Origin: CAVXYG01 sp963706835
Lineage (GTDB): Bacteria; Actinomycetota; Actinomycetes; S36-B12; GCA-2699445
Assembly (NCBI GenBank): GCA_963706835.1
Contig: CAVPOB010000040.1
Span: forward strand, 186,001 to 250,000
Reading direction: 5' to 3'
DNA length: 64,000 nt
Both the position numbers and the translations under genes were made by a program. A model generated the notes under the pieces. That model was not told the origin of the DNA, made no database searches, and worked only from the letters and a program-made list of their open reading frames with translations. This document shows positions 21,146-29,697 of the stretch, one piece after another; the first letter of the stretch is position 1, and each line of letters starts with the position of its first letter.

Positions 21146-22635
21146 CGGGCCGGGGCCTCCTCCAGGAGCGCGCGCCCCCACCGATCCAGCAGCGCCGTCT
21201 CCAGCGCCGCTCCCACGTTGTACAACCGGTCGTCGGCCATGGCGGGCGCCATGATCTGCAGCCCGACCGGCAGCCCGTCATCGGGAGCCAGTCCGGCGGG
21301 CAACGACATCGCGGCGATGCCGGCGAGGTTGACCGGAATCGTTGCCACATCGTTGAGATACATGGCCAGCGGATCGTCCAACTTCTCCCCCAGCGCGAAC
21401 GCCGTGGTGGGAGCAGTCGGCGACACCAGGACGTCGCAGGTGGCGAAGGCCTCGGCGAAATCGCGGGCGATGAGGGTGCGCACCTTCTGCGCCTGGCCGT
21501 AGTACGCCTCGTAGTACCCCGCGGACAGCGCGTACGTCCCCAGCATGATGCGCCGCTTCACCTCGGGCCCGAAGCCGGCCTCCCGAGTCAGGCTCATCAC
21601 CTGTTCCACACCATTGGCACCGTCGTCGCCCACTCGCAGCCCGAAGCGCATGGCATCGAACTTGGCCAGGTTGCTGCTGGCCTCGCTGGGCAGGATCAGG
21701 TAGTAGGCGCCGAGGGCGTACTCGAAGTGGGGGCAGTCGACCTCCACGACCTCGGCCCCCAGTTCGGCGAGCAGGTCGACCGACTCCTGGAACCGCTGCG
21801 CCACGCCGGCCTGGTAGCCCTCCCCGGAGAGCTGGCGGACCAGGCCGATGCGCATCCCCCGCACATCCGCACGCTCGGCTGCGGCCACGACCGGCGGGAC
21901 CGGGGCATCGACGCTGGTGGAGTCGCGGGGATCGTGACCGGCGATGACCTCGTGCAGCAGTGCCGCGTCCAGCACCGTGCGCGCGCAGGGTCCGGCCTGG
22001 TCCAGGGACGAGGCCAGCGCCACCAGCCCGTACCTCGACACGCCCCCGTAGGTCGGCTTGACCCCGACCGTTCCGGTCAGTGCGGCGGGCTGGCGGATGG
22101 ATCCGCCGGTGTCGGTCCCGACGGCAAGGGGCGCCTCGTAGGCGGCCACCGCCACCGCTGATCCGCCGCCGGAGCCACCCGGGATGCGCCCGGTATCCCA
22201 TGGGTTGCGGGTCGGCCCGTACGCCGAGTGCTCAGTGGAAGAGCCCATCGCGAACTCGTCCATATTCGTCTTGCCCAGGATCGGCATGCGCGCTGCCCGA
22301 AGGCGCTGCACCACCGTCGCGTCATAGGGCGGGATCCAGTCCCGCAGGATCGCTGAGCCGCAGGTGGTCGGCGACCCCTTGGTGGCCAGCACGTCCTTCA
22401 CCGCGATCGGCACCCCGGCCAACCGCGGCAACCGGTCCCCGGCAGCTCGGCGGGCGTCGGCGTCCCTCGCAGCCGCCAGTGCCACATCGCCATCGACGTG
22501 CAGGAACGCGTGCAACTGGTCGTCCACGGCCGCGATGCGGTCCAGGTGCGCCCGGGTGGCCTCCACCGATGAGGTCTCGCCGGCGGCCAGTGCAGCGGCC
22601 AGCTCTGCGGCCGTCAGCGTGGTCAGATCAGCCAT
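21142..22635 (-). CDS. gatA: Aspartyl/glutamyl-tRNA amidotransferase subunit A
   Basis: A 497-residue amidase-signature protein that releases ammonia from glutamine for GatB. The Ser-cisSer-Lys triad is visible: lysine in PIAVKDVLATKG (about residue 79), serine in PGGSGGGSAVAVAA (about 154) and serine in GTDTGGSIRQPAAL (about 178). FDAMRFGLR and GTYALSAGYYEAYYGQAQKVR are typical GatA C-terminal motifs, absent from generic amidases. It lies three bases after gatC and overlaps gatB, so the three are one transcript. With ligA and mnmA nearby the order matches the mycobacterial Rv3009c-Rv3014c block. Confidence 0.97.
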   Translation of the reverse strand: MADLTTLTAAELAAALAAGETSSVEATRAHLDRIAAVDDQLHAFLHVDGDVALAAARDADARRAAGDRLPRLAGVPIAVKDVLATKGSPTTCGSAILRDWIPPYDATVVQRLRAARMPILGKTNMDEFAMGSSTEHSAYGPTRNPWDTGRIPGGSGGGSAVAVAAYEAPLAVGTDTGGSIRQPAALTGTVGVKPTYGGVSRYGLVALASSLDQAGPCARTVLDAALLHEVIAGHDPRDSTSVDAPVPPVVAAAERADVRGMRIGLVRQLSGEGYQAGVAQRFQESVDLLAELGAEVVEVDCPHFEYALGAYYLILPSEASSNLAKFDAMRFGLRVGDDGANGVEQVMSLTREAGFGPEVKRRIMLGTYALSAGYYEAYYGQAQKVRTLIARDFAEAFATCDVLVSPTAPTTAFALGEKLDDPLAMYLNDVATIPVNLAGIAAMSLPAGLAPDDGLPVGLQIMAPAMADDRLYNVGAALETALLDRWGRALLEEAPAR

Positions 22636-22638
22636 GCC

Positions 22639-22932
22639 TCACTCCTCATCCAAGATGCGCGGCACTCGGAACCGGTCGTCCTCCACGGCCGGCGCCCCGG
22701 CGAGCGCCTCCTCCCGTCTCAGGTGCGGCTGCACCTCGTCGGGGCGGGTGACGTTGGCGATGGGCAGCGGATGGGAGGTCGGCGGCACATCGGCGGCTGC
22801 GACCTCGCTGACCCGTGCCACGGCATCCAGGATGACGCCGATCTGCTCGGTGTAGTGGTCGAGCTCGTCCTCGGTGAGCGCGAGCCTAGCCAGCCGGCCC
22901 AGGTGGGCGACCTCGTCGCGGGAGAGGGACAT
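22639..22932 (-). CDS. gatC: Aspartyl/glutamyl-tRNA amidotransferase subunit C
   Basis: A 97-residue GatC, the belt subunit that stabilises GatA-GatB. MSLSRDEVAHLGRLARLALT is the family N-terminus, followed by EQIGVILDAVARV, PTSHPLPIANVTRPDEV and the closing VEDDRFRVPRIL. The ATG at 22932 is chosen because family members start MS with the V-HLA-LARL motif close behind; an ATG three codons upstream is possible, and neither has a clear ribosome binding site. No promoter was recognised in the repeat-bearing spacer upstream. Confidence 0.93.
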   Translation of the reverse strand: MSLSRDEVAHLGRLARLALTEDELDHYTEQIGVILDAVARVSEVAAADVPPTSHPLPIANVTRPDEVQPHLRREEALAGAPAVEDDRFRVPRILDEE

Positions 22933-23025
22933 AGCAAGCATCGTAGGCGGCGCGGACCCGGGCCGACGCCAGCAGCCCACCGGCGAGCGCAGCCGGCCCC
23001 GGCGCGGGCCGCACGCAGCCCGCCG

Positions 23026-23151
23026 CTCAGCGCGTCGGCCAGTGCGCCAACTCAGCGCGCCATATCAGCACGTCGGCTCAGCGCGTCGATGCTCCCCACC
23101 GCGGCCGCCGGCTCAGCGCGCGGCCACCGGCCGTCCCCGCCGGCTCAGCGC
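23026..23151. repeat. Five irregularly spaced copies of a CTCAGCGC motif
   Basis: CTCAGCGC, mostly within GGCTCAGCGC, occurs at 23026, 23051, 23077, 23112 and 23144, about 25-35 bp apart. The fourth copy supplies the TGA of the dead permease gene and the fifth lies in its last codons. It looks like stepwise duplication of the 3' end of the permease gene into the spacer before gatC. Confidence 0.5.
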
Positions 23152-23690
23152 ATCGATGATGACCGCGACCAGCAGGACCAGCGCCGTGACCATGTCCTGC
23201 ACCGCGGCCTGCAGCCCGAGCAGCCCCATCCCGTTGAAGATTGCCGCCATCACAATGCCGCCCAACACGCCGTGGACCGCCTTGCCGCGGCCGCCGAACA
23301 GGCTGGTACCGCCGATCACTGCCGCCGCCACCGAGTACAGCACCAGCGTGGCGCCGCCGACCGCAGGGAGATCGACCGCAGCCGTGCGGCCAGGACGATG
23401 CCGGCGATGAAGGTGCACAGCACGAAGGCCGCGGTGCGGATGCCGGCCAGGCCGATGCCGGCGCGGCGGGCCGCCTCGGCGTTGCCGCCGATGGCGTAGG
23501 TGTAGCGGCCGAGCTTCGTCCTGGTCAGGACGAACGTCCACGCGACGAGCACCGCGAGAACGACCAGGACTACGTACGGCATCCCGACGACCGGCGCGAC
23601 GCGACCGCGGTCGGTTCTCGTTCTGGGTCTGGAAGAGGATCGAGACCAGCAGCAGCCGGCAACGACGGCCAAGGGTCCCCGAACCCGTAG
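23113..23690 (-). pseudogene. Remnant of a XylH/RbsC-type sugar ABC permease
   Basis: About half of a monosaccharide ABC permease, in at least two frames. A short N-terminal piece (LLLVSILFQTQNEN, about 23610-23655) is joined directly to the middle of the protein, VVGMPYVVLVVLAVLVAWTF, then TKLGRYTYAIGGNAEAARRA and IRTAAFVLCTFIAGIVLAA. After a frame change near 23370 it continues LPAVGGATLVLYSVAAAVIG to an intact C-terminus VIIDALSRRGRPVAAR. The start codon and roughly 130 residues between the first two pieces are missing, so this is real decay and not a base-calling artefact. No partner ATPase or binding-protein gene is in the window. Confidence 0.8.
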
Positions 23691-23698
23691 CGTTCTGG

Positions 23699-24139
23699 TT
23701 ACCGCTGCCCGGTACAGGCAGCGCTCAGGAGCGCCGCTGTCGAGGTCCGGGCTCCGCGATCCCACGGCCCGCGCACCCGCACCGCCTCGGACTCGCCCGG
23801 CCACGGCGGCATGGTGACGGCGACGGCCTGGAGCGGCTCATCGCCGGTGCATCGGAACTGGAACCGCGTGCCCAGCGGGATGGTGAGGCAGACGCCGCGC
23901 TCCAGGTCGTCGATGGCCTCCCGGCCGTCCTGCCACCGCCACATCCGGCCACGTCCCGCGGTGATGAACCAGATCTCCTCGACCGTCCGGTGAGCGACCG
24001 CGGCCGAAACCTCCCCCGGGGCCAGCGTGAAGTGCGCCATGCCGCCCCCGGCCAGGCCCAGCAGGATGCGGACGTCCGATCCGTCCGGCGCGGTGGCGTC
24101 GGGCACCGCCGGCAGTGCCAGGGTGTCGAAGTCGGTCAT
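23699..24139 (-). CDS. Cupin-domain protein
   Basis: A 146-residue small beta-barrel protein. TLAPGEVSAAVAHRTVEEIWFITAGRGRMWRW carries the first cupin motif, with histidine and glutamate placed to bind a metal, and LGTRFQFRCTGDEPLQAVAVTMPPWPG the second, which lacks the usual histidine. The ATG overlaps the ligA stop as ATGA, so it is translationally coupled to DNA ligase. The last 17 residues (ARTSTAALLSAACTGQR) lie beyond the normal family end and run up to the dead permease, so the original stop may have been lost. The ligand is unknown. Confidence 0.8.
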   Translation of the reverse strand: MTDFDTLALPAVPDATAPDGSDVRILLGLAGGGMAHFTLAPGEVSAAVAHRTVEEIWFITAGRGRMWRWQDGREAIDDLERGVCLTIPLGTRFQFRCTGDEPLQAVAVTMPPWPGESEAVRVRGPWDRGARTSTAALLSAACTGQR

Positions 24140-26289
24140 GTCAGCGCCTGCGGCCCGCCGTCGAGGAGTCGTGCGAATCCCGCCTCGTCGAGGATCGGGA
24201 CGCTGAGCTGCTCGGCCTTGTCTGCCTTGGACCCCGGATTCTCCCCCACCACCACGTAGTCGGTCTTCTTCGATACCGACCCGGCCGCCTTGCCGCCGCG
24301 GGAGGTGATGGCCTCCTTGACCCCGTCGCGGGTGAGCCCCTGCAGCGAGCCGGTCACGACGATGGTCAGGCCGGCCAGGGTCTGCGGGACCTCCTCGGCC
24401 GGCTCATCAGCCGTCCGCACCCCGGCCGCCGCCCATTTGTCCACGATCGCGACGTGCCAATCCACAGCGAACCAGTCGACCACGGCTTGGCCGATCACGT
24501 CCCCCACGCCGTCGGTGTCGGCGAGGTCGGCGACCGACGCGGCCCGGATCGACTCCAGGGAACCGAACCGCTTGGCCAGCGCCTGGGCGGCCGTCGGCCC
24601 GACGTGGCGGATCGACAGCGCCACCAACACCCGCCACAACGGCTGGTCCTTGCGCTGCTGCAGCTGCGTCAGCAGTGCCTCGGCCCCCGCGTTCAGGACC
24701 CGCCCGTCCTTGCCGGTCCGGGTGAAGAACTCGCAGCGCAGCAGGTCCTGCGCGGTGAGCGCGAACAGGTCGCCCTCGTCGTGCACCAGGCCGCAGCGCA
24801 GCAGCGCATCGGACCCTTTCCAGCCCAGACCCTCGATGTCGAAGCCGCCGCGGGAGGCGACGTGGAACAGCCGCTCCCGCAACTGCGAGGGGCAGGAGCG
24901 GGTGTTCGGGCAGCGGATATCCGCGTCGCCCTCCTTCTCCGGCGCCAGCAGGGTCCCGCAGGACGGGCAGTGCGTCGGCATCACGAACGCCCGCTCGGTG
25001 CCGTCCCGCTCCGTCAGGACCGGGCCGAGCACCTCCGGGATCACGTCGCCGGCCTTGCGCAGGAACACCATGTCGCCGATCAGCACGCCCTTGCGCGCCA
25101 CCTCCGAGGCGTTGTGCAGCGTGGCCATCTCCACCGTGGACCCGGCCACCTTGACCGGCTCCATCAGCGCGAACGGCGTCACCCGGCCGGTCCGGCCCAC
25201 GTTCACCATGATGTCGCGCAACCTGGTCCGCACCACCTCCGGCGGGTACTTGAAGGCGATCGCCCAGCGGGGCGCCCGCGATGTCGCGCCGAGCCGGTCC
25301 TGGTAGCCGCGGTCGTCCACCTTCACCACGACGCCGTCGATCTCGTGCACCAGATCGTGGCGGCGCCGCTCGTACTGGCCGATGTAGGCCCGCACCTGCG
25401 CGGCTGTTTCGACGACCTCGGCGTGCTCGCTGATCGGCAGGCCCAGCTCGGCCAGCACCCGGTAGGCCTGCGACTGCGACTGCACGTGCAGTCCGCCGGC
25501 CGCCCCGATCCCGTGCACCGTCAGGCGCAGCGCCGACAACCGGGCCACGGCCCGGTCCAGATCGCGGCGGGTCCGATCCGCCGCTGCCTGCAGCCGGGCG
25601 CTCTCCGGGGCCGCCAGCAGCGCTGCCCGGGCCGCGTCAGCCTCTTCCTGCCGCCGGTCGATCCGCTGCCGCAGCGAACCGGCGGCGGTGTTGCGCGGGT
25701 TGGCGAACACCTCCCGCCCGGCGGCCAGCTGCTCGTCGTTGATCCGCTCGAAGTCCGCGACCGGGAAGAACACCTCCCCGCGCACCTCCAGCAGCGCCGG
25801 CGCATCGCCGGGCAGTTGCTGCGGGATCGACGCGATGAACTGCGCGTTGTAGGTGACGTCCTCGCCCACCCGGCCGTCGCCCCGGGTCGCCGCGGTCACC
25901 AACGCGCCATCCCGGTAGACCAGGTCCACCGCTAGGCCGTCGATCTTCACCTCGCACAGCAGCGGCGGCAGGCCCCCGAGGTCACGGGAGATCCGATCGA
26001 ACCAGGCATCCATCTCAGCCTCGGAGAAGGCGTTGTCCAGGCTGAACATCCGCTCCAGATGCTCCACCGGTGCGAAACCCGCGGCCGCATGCCCGCCCAC
26101 CGTCGTCGTCGGAGAGTCTTGGCTCGCCAACTCCGGATGCGCCGCCTCCAGGTCCTGCAACTGACGGTACAGCACGTCGTATTCGGCATCCGACAGCGTC
26201 GGCGCGTCCAACTCGTAGTACTCCCGACGCGCCCGCTCGATGCGCTCCACGAGTTCGCGCCAGCGCGCGCTGTCCGGCTGATCGGCCAT
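24136..26289 (-). CDS. ligA: NAD-dependent DNA ligase
   Basis: A 717-residue LigA that seals nicks during replication and repair. Domain Ia (Tyr-rich EYYELDAPTLSDAEYD) precedes the adenylation site CEVKIDGLAVDL with Lys115. LEVRGEVFFP and HEIDGVVVKVDD are later nucleotidyltransferase motifs. The OB fold follows (NVGRTGRVTPFALMEPV), then a four-cysteine zinc finger (CPSCGTLL and CPNTRSCPSQ), helix-hairpin-helix repeats and a C-terminal BRCT domain (TIVVTGSLQGLTRDGVKEAI). ATG 26289 is chosen because GGAGG lies five bases upstream; an in-frame ATG 15 bases further upstream lacks such a site. Next to gatCAB it keeps the mycobacterial order. Confidence 0.97.
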   Translation of the reverse strand: MADQPDSARWRELVERIERARREYYELDAPTLSDAEYDVLYRQLQDLEAAHPELASQDSPTTTVGGHAAAGFAPVEHLERMFSLDNAFSEAEMDAWFDRISRDLGGLPPLLCEVKIDGLAVDLVYRDGALVTAATRGDGRVGEDVTYNAQFIASIPQQLPGDAPALLEVRGEVFFPVADFERINDEQLAAGREVFANPRNTAAGSLRQRIDRRQEEADAARAALLAAPESARLQAAADRTRRDLDRAVARLSALRLTVHGIGAAGGLHVQSQSQAYRVLAELGLPISEHAEVVETAAQVRAYIGQYERRRHDLVHEIDGVVVKVDDRGYQDRLGATSRAPRWAIAFKYPPEVVRTRLRDIMVNVGRTGRVTPFALMEPVKVAGSTVEMATLHNASEVARKGVLIGDMVFLRKAGDVIPEVLGPVLTERDGTERAFVMPTHCPSCGTLLAPEKEGDADIRCPNTRSCPSQLRERLFHVASRGGFDIEGLGWKGSDALLRCGLVHDEGDLFALTAQDLLRCEFFTRTGKDGRVLNAGAEALLTQLQQRKDQPLWRVLVALSIRHVGPTAAQALAKRFGSLESIRAASVADLADTDGVGDVIGQAVVDWFAVDWHVAIVDKWAAAGVRTADEPAEEVPQTLAGLTIVVTGSLQGLTRDGVKEAITSRGGKAAGSVSKKTDYVVVGENPGSKADKAEQLSVPILDEAGFARLLDGGPQALT

Positions 26290-26358
26290 CGGCACCTCCG
26301 TCATGAGGCTAGCCCCCGGCTGCGCCGGCGGCGCGGCATCCCCGCGGCCGGAGTCGGG

Positions 26359-27396
26359 CTAGTGGTCGGCCTCGCTCAGTCGCCTGGCGATCTCGCGGCA
26401 ACCGGCCATCGCGGCTCGGGCCTGGGCTCCGCCGAGGCCGGCCAGACCGCAGCGCGCGGAGACCGCCGCGGCACCGGGCAGTCCGGCGACAGGCAGCCCG
26501 AGTCGGTGCAGCCAGCCCTGGATCGCCGCCGCGCCTCGACTCGCCTCGTCGCGCCGGGCATCTTCGCGGGTCGGCCACACACCCCACACGAACCCGGCAC
26601 CGGACTCCAGCCACGTGCCCAGCGGCTCGAGGTCGACCGCGCTGAGCAGGGCGACGTCGATGCTGAGCAGGTCCGGCGCCAGCGACTTCAGCGCCGGCCA
26701 CACCGGACTCGCGCACGTGTGCACGCCGACCCGGCCGCCCCCGGCGCGCACCGCATCGCGGGTGGCCTGCAACCCGCGGGCCAACTCATCGGAGCCGACC
26801 GGGGCATGCCGCCGGTAGCCGCTGCTGAAGGACAGCTCCCCGTCGTGGACCGCGGCCAACAGTGGCTCGTCCAGCGACACCACCAGGTCCGCGCCCGGCA
26901 CTATGCGCGCGAAGCGCCGCACCAGCCCACCCGCAGCCTCGCCATGCGCCTGGCACAGGTCGGTGACATAGCCGGCGTCGCGCAGCGACCGCTCCCCCCA
27001 CGCGTCGGCGACGGAGGCGGCTAGCGTCCATGGACCGGCGATCGCAATCGTGAACGGCCCGCGGTAGCCGGCCAGCACCTGCTCGGCGGCCTCGCAGTCG
27101 GCCTGGAAGAAGGAGGCGGCGCGCCGCATGTCGCGGCCCGGTCCGCTGGTGCGCTTCCAGCCCGCAGGCGCGGTCTCCACGGCGAACTCGGCGGAGACCT
27201 CGGTCAGCAGCGCCATCGCGCGCCCGATCATGTCCGCTCCGGCTCCCCGGGCCGGCAGTTCCGGCAGATGCGGCCACTCGGGCAGCTCGCCGGCGATCAG
27301 GCGCATCGCGGCTGCTGGGTCGGTGCCGGGCAGCGACCCGATCCCGGTCGCCGTCCAAGCCGGTGACTCCTGACCCACCAGTACCGATTCCGCCAC
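26359..27396 (-). CDS. MetE C-terminal-domain-like protein (putative methionine synthase family)
   Basis: A 345-residue TIM-barrel protein related to the catalytic domain of cobalamin-independent methionine synthase. GIGSLPGTDPAAAMRLIAGE is the family start, FTIAIAGPWTLA a core strand, GRVGVHTCAS carries a His/Cys zinc pair and SARCGLAGL a further cysteine. It lacks the N-terminal half of full MetE. The same short form lies next to ligA in mycobacteria (Rv3015c). True methionine synthesis is unproven; a methyltransfer or vinyl-type reaction on another thiol is possible. The GTG start is only 17 bp from the divergent TRIC gene start, so its promoter must overlap that gene. Confidence 0.8.
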   Translation of the reverse strand: MAESVLVGQESPAWTATGIGSLPGTDPAAAMRLIAGELPEWPHLPELPARGAGADMIGRAMALLTEVSAEFAVETAPAGWKRTSGPGRDMRRAASFFQADCEAAEQVLAGYRGPFTIAIAGPWTLAASVADAWGERSLRDAGYVTDLCQAHGEAAGGLVRRFARIVPGADLVVSLDEPLLAAVHDGELSFSSGYRRHAPVGSDELARGLQATRDAVRAGGGRVGVHTCASPVWPALKSLAPDLLSIDVALLSAVDLEPLGTWLESGAGFVWGVWPTREDARRDEASRGAAAIQGWLHRLGLPVAGLPGAAAVSARCGLAGLGGAQARAAMAGCREIARRLSEADH

Positions 27397-27413
27397 TTCA
27401 GAAGGTTATCGTC

Positions 27414-28154
27414 GTGCGCGTGATCCTTGACGCGGCCGCCCTGGAGCACCTGGCCGCAGCGGTGCCGGCCTCGGGGTTCTGGGCCTCGCTGGAGGCCGAC
27501 CGCCTGGTCCTGCCGGAGTGGGCCCTCTATCTGGCCGCGGCCTTCAACGCCCTCTCCGGCGCGGCATTCGCGGCCCGGCGCGGCTTCGACTTCGTCGGCG
27601 TCATCGGCATGGCGTTCATCCAGGGCCTTGGCGGACTGCTCCTGCTGTCGGTGCTGCTGCAACTGGGCGTCCCATTCGTCCTGACCGATCCGTGGTACAT
27701 CGCGGCAGCGGCCGCTGCCGGCCTGCTCGGATTCTTCTTCGCGGCATTCATCTCGCAGGCGCTGGGATCGGCGCTGGCCCTGGACGCCCTGGCGATGGGC
27801 ATGTTCGTCACGGTTGGCGTGGGCACGTCGGTGCAGGTCGCGGTGAATCCGATCGCCGCCGTCGTCATGGGGGTGGTCACGGCCACGGGCGGGCTGATCC
27901 TGCGCGACATCATGGCGGGCACCGCCCCGACGATTCTCCGGCCCGGGGTGCTCGTGGGCGTCGTTGCGCTGGCCGGGTCGAGCCTGTTCGTGGTGCTCGT
28001 GCGCTTCGTCGACCTCACCCTGGCCCAGGCCCAGATCATCACGGTGGTCTTCGTCGCTGGGCTGCGGATCCTGGCGGTGACCCTGGACTGGCGCACCCAC
28101 GAAGCCTCGGACCTGTCCGCTCGCATGGCGCGCTACTGGGAAGGGCGGCGCTAA
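27414..28154 (+). CDS. TRIC/UPF0126-family cation-channel-like membrane protein, copy 1
   Basis: A 246-residue polytopic protein with two repeats of three helices: LYLAAAFNALSGAAFAARRG, VIGMAFIQGLGGLLLLSVLL and AGLLGFFFAAFISQ; then ALAMGMFVTVGVG, IAAVVMGVVTATGGLILRDIMAG and VVALAGSSLFVVLV. The GG kinks and the LRDIMAG-type sequence after the fifth helix are hallmarks of PF03458, which includes bacterial TRIC potassium channels; older annotation is glycine transporter. A cytosolic tail (SARMARYWEGRR) follows. The GTG at 27414 has GAAGG eight bases upstream. It overlaps the second copy by one base (TAATG), so both are made from one mRNA. Confidence 0.82.
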   Translation: MRVILDAAALEHLAAAVPASGFWASLEADRLVLPEWALYLAAAFNALSGAAFAARRGFDFVGVIGMAFIQGLGGLLLLSVLLQLGVPFVLTDPWYIAAAAAAGLLGFFFAAFISQALGSALALDALAMGMFVTVGVGTSVQVAVNPIAAVVMGVVTATGGLILRDIMAGTAPTILRPGVLVGVVALAGSSLFVVLVRFVDLTLAQAQIITVVFVAGLRILAVTLDWRTHEASDLSARMARYWEGRR

Positions 28155-28852
28155 TGGAGGACACGATCTCCCTGCCCGACTGGCTGGTGAATATCTCGGT
28201 GACCTTCGGCGGTATGGCCGGCGCCATGCACGGGTCCCGAAAGAACATGGACGTCTTCGGCACCCTGATCGTCGCCGTGATCGCGGCCATTGGCGCCGGC
28301 ACCGTGCGAGACCTGTCGATCGGCCGCGTACCGATCTGGCTCTACTCGCCCTTGGTCGGCTACGCGATACTCGGCGGCATCGCCGGCTACTTCCTCGCCC
28401 GAGTGATGCGCTACATCAACCGGACGATCTTCGTGCTGGACACGCTGCTCATCGGTGTCTGGGTCGTGCTGGGGGCCCAACTGGCGCTGCTCTACGGACT
28501 GGCCCCGGAATCGGCCATCTTGCTCGGCGTTGTCAGCGCGGTCGGCGGCGGCGTGGTCCGCGACGTGGTCTGCCGCGACATTCCGACCGCGTTCAACCCT
28601 GCCCAATTCGAGACGGTCGGCGCGGTCATCGCCGCCACCGTCTTCGTGACCGCCGACTCGCTGCTCCCCCGGGGGTTCGCGGAGGCGTTAGCGCTCGCGA
28701 CGGCCACGGCCATTAGGGCGCTGGCCCTGCGCTACCGATGGAGGTCGCTGTCCGCAGTCGAACTGTCCGAGCGCCTGCGCGGTCGGAAGTCGCACTACGA
28801 CCCATCGACCGGCACCCTCACGGTCATGCGCATCGAGCCCCGATCGAGATAG
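28154..28852 (+). CDS. TRIC/UPF0126-family cation-channel-like membrane protein, copy 2
   Basis: A 232-residue relative of the preceding protein with the same two-times-three helix plan: VNISVTFGGMAGAMHGSRKN, LIVAVIAAIGAGTVRDLSIG, VGYAILGGIAGYFLARVM, then LDTLLIGVWVVLGAQLAL, ILLGVVSAVGGGVVRDVVCR and TVGAVIAATVFV. The paired G-GTVRD and GGGVVRD motifs are the conserved kinks lining the TRIC pore, and are better preserved than in copy 1. The C-terminal tail (VELSERLRGRKSHYD) is basic. The start overlaps copy 1's stop as TAATG. A co-translated pair suggests a hetero-oligomer, an inference. The repeat element begins about 140 bp downstream. Confidence 0.85.
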   Translation: MEDTISLPDWLVNISVTFGGMAGAMHGSRKNMDVFGTLIVAVIAAIGAGTVRDLSIGRVPIWLYSPLVGYAILGGIAGYFLARVMRYINRTIFVLDTLLIGVWVVLGAQLALLYGLAPESAILLGVVSAVGGGVVRDVVCRDIPTAFNPAQFETVGAVIAATVFVTADSLLPRGFAEALALATATAIRALALRYRWRSLSAVELSERLRGRKSHYDPSTGTLTVMRIEPRSR

Positions 28853-28994
28853 TCCGACTCATCGCGACCAGGAGTGGCTGGCTCGCGGCGGGCTCCGGCG
28901 TCTGCCGGTGGAGCGAACGGTCCGTCAGGTCTGTGGGTCGAGCCCCGTTGCCCAGTGGGTCCAGGTGTTGCGGGGGCGGACTCAGCCCTCCGGG

Positions 28995-29440
28995 CAGGTC
29001 AGGTCTGCACCCGGTTCGGGGGTTTGCACCCGGCGCGGGGGCGGAATCGCTCAGATTCCGGGGCAGGTCTGCACCCGGTTCGGGGGTTTGCACCCGACGC
29101 GGGGGCGGAATCGCTTCGATCGGGGCCCAGAGCCCCCACCCCGGGTGCAAACCCCCACCCCGGGTGCACAGTTGCCGCCCGGGAGGCGCTCCCAGCCACC
29201 ACCCCGGGTGCAAACCCCCACCCCGGGTGCACACCCCCACCCCGGGTGCACAGTCGCCGCCCGGGAGGCGCTCCCAGCCACCACCCCGGGTGCAAACCCC
29301 CACCCCAGGTGCACAGTTGCCGCCCGGGAGGCGCTCCAAACCCCCACCCCGGGTGCACACCCCACCCCGGGTGCACAGTCGCCCCACCGGGTGTACCCGT
29401 ACCGCCCCGCCGGGGTGGATGCCCCTCAACGGGTGCACCG
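28995..29440. repeat. Composite convergent repeat element, copy 1
   Basis: The 845-bp gap 28853-29697 holds no credible gene but a structured repeat. Sub-array I has two 64-bp units (29004 and 29068) with core CTGCACCCGGTTCGGGGG then TTTGCACCCG. Sub-array II (about 29131-29440) is inverted: GGGTGCA occurs at 29143, 29162, 29206, 29225, 29244, 29288, 29351 and 29369, in 19-bp steps (ACCCCGGGTGCAAACCCCC) grouped within 63-bp units. The groups are split by a spacer containing the small hairpin GGGAG-gcg-CTCCC. The units are nearly identical in sequence. A second copy in opposite orientation lies at 62998-63440. The flanks 28853-28995 and 29440-29690 show nothing recognisable. Confidence 0.85.
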
Positions 29441-29697
29441 TCGCTCCACCGCAGGCGCCCTCAGCCCCCGCACGGGGCCGGCCGACACCGCAGGAAGCGC
29501 AGTTCGATCCCCGCCCAGAGGAGCCGCGAAGCCCCCTGGCCGCGGAACGGCGTCCACCCCAGCCACCGCTCGAGGCAGTACGCCCTGGACCGCGATCAAG
29601 GCAGCCGGACCGAAGGGCCCTGGCGCCGGACACCACCAACGCCCCAGTCTGGAACTGCAGCAACTACGGTCAGGCTGCAACGGCCAGGGAGGCAGTC

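Noticed and set aside
27363..27413. An upstream extension of the first TRIC gene
   Set aside because: The extra residues (MTPDPPVPIPPLQKVIV) lack protein-like character and would overlap the divergent gene; GTG 27414 has a better ribosome site.
28995..29440. CRISPR array
   Set aside because: Units are 63-64 bp with near-identical spacers and internal inversions; there are no unique spacers and no cas genes in the window.
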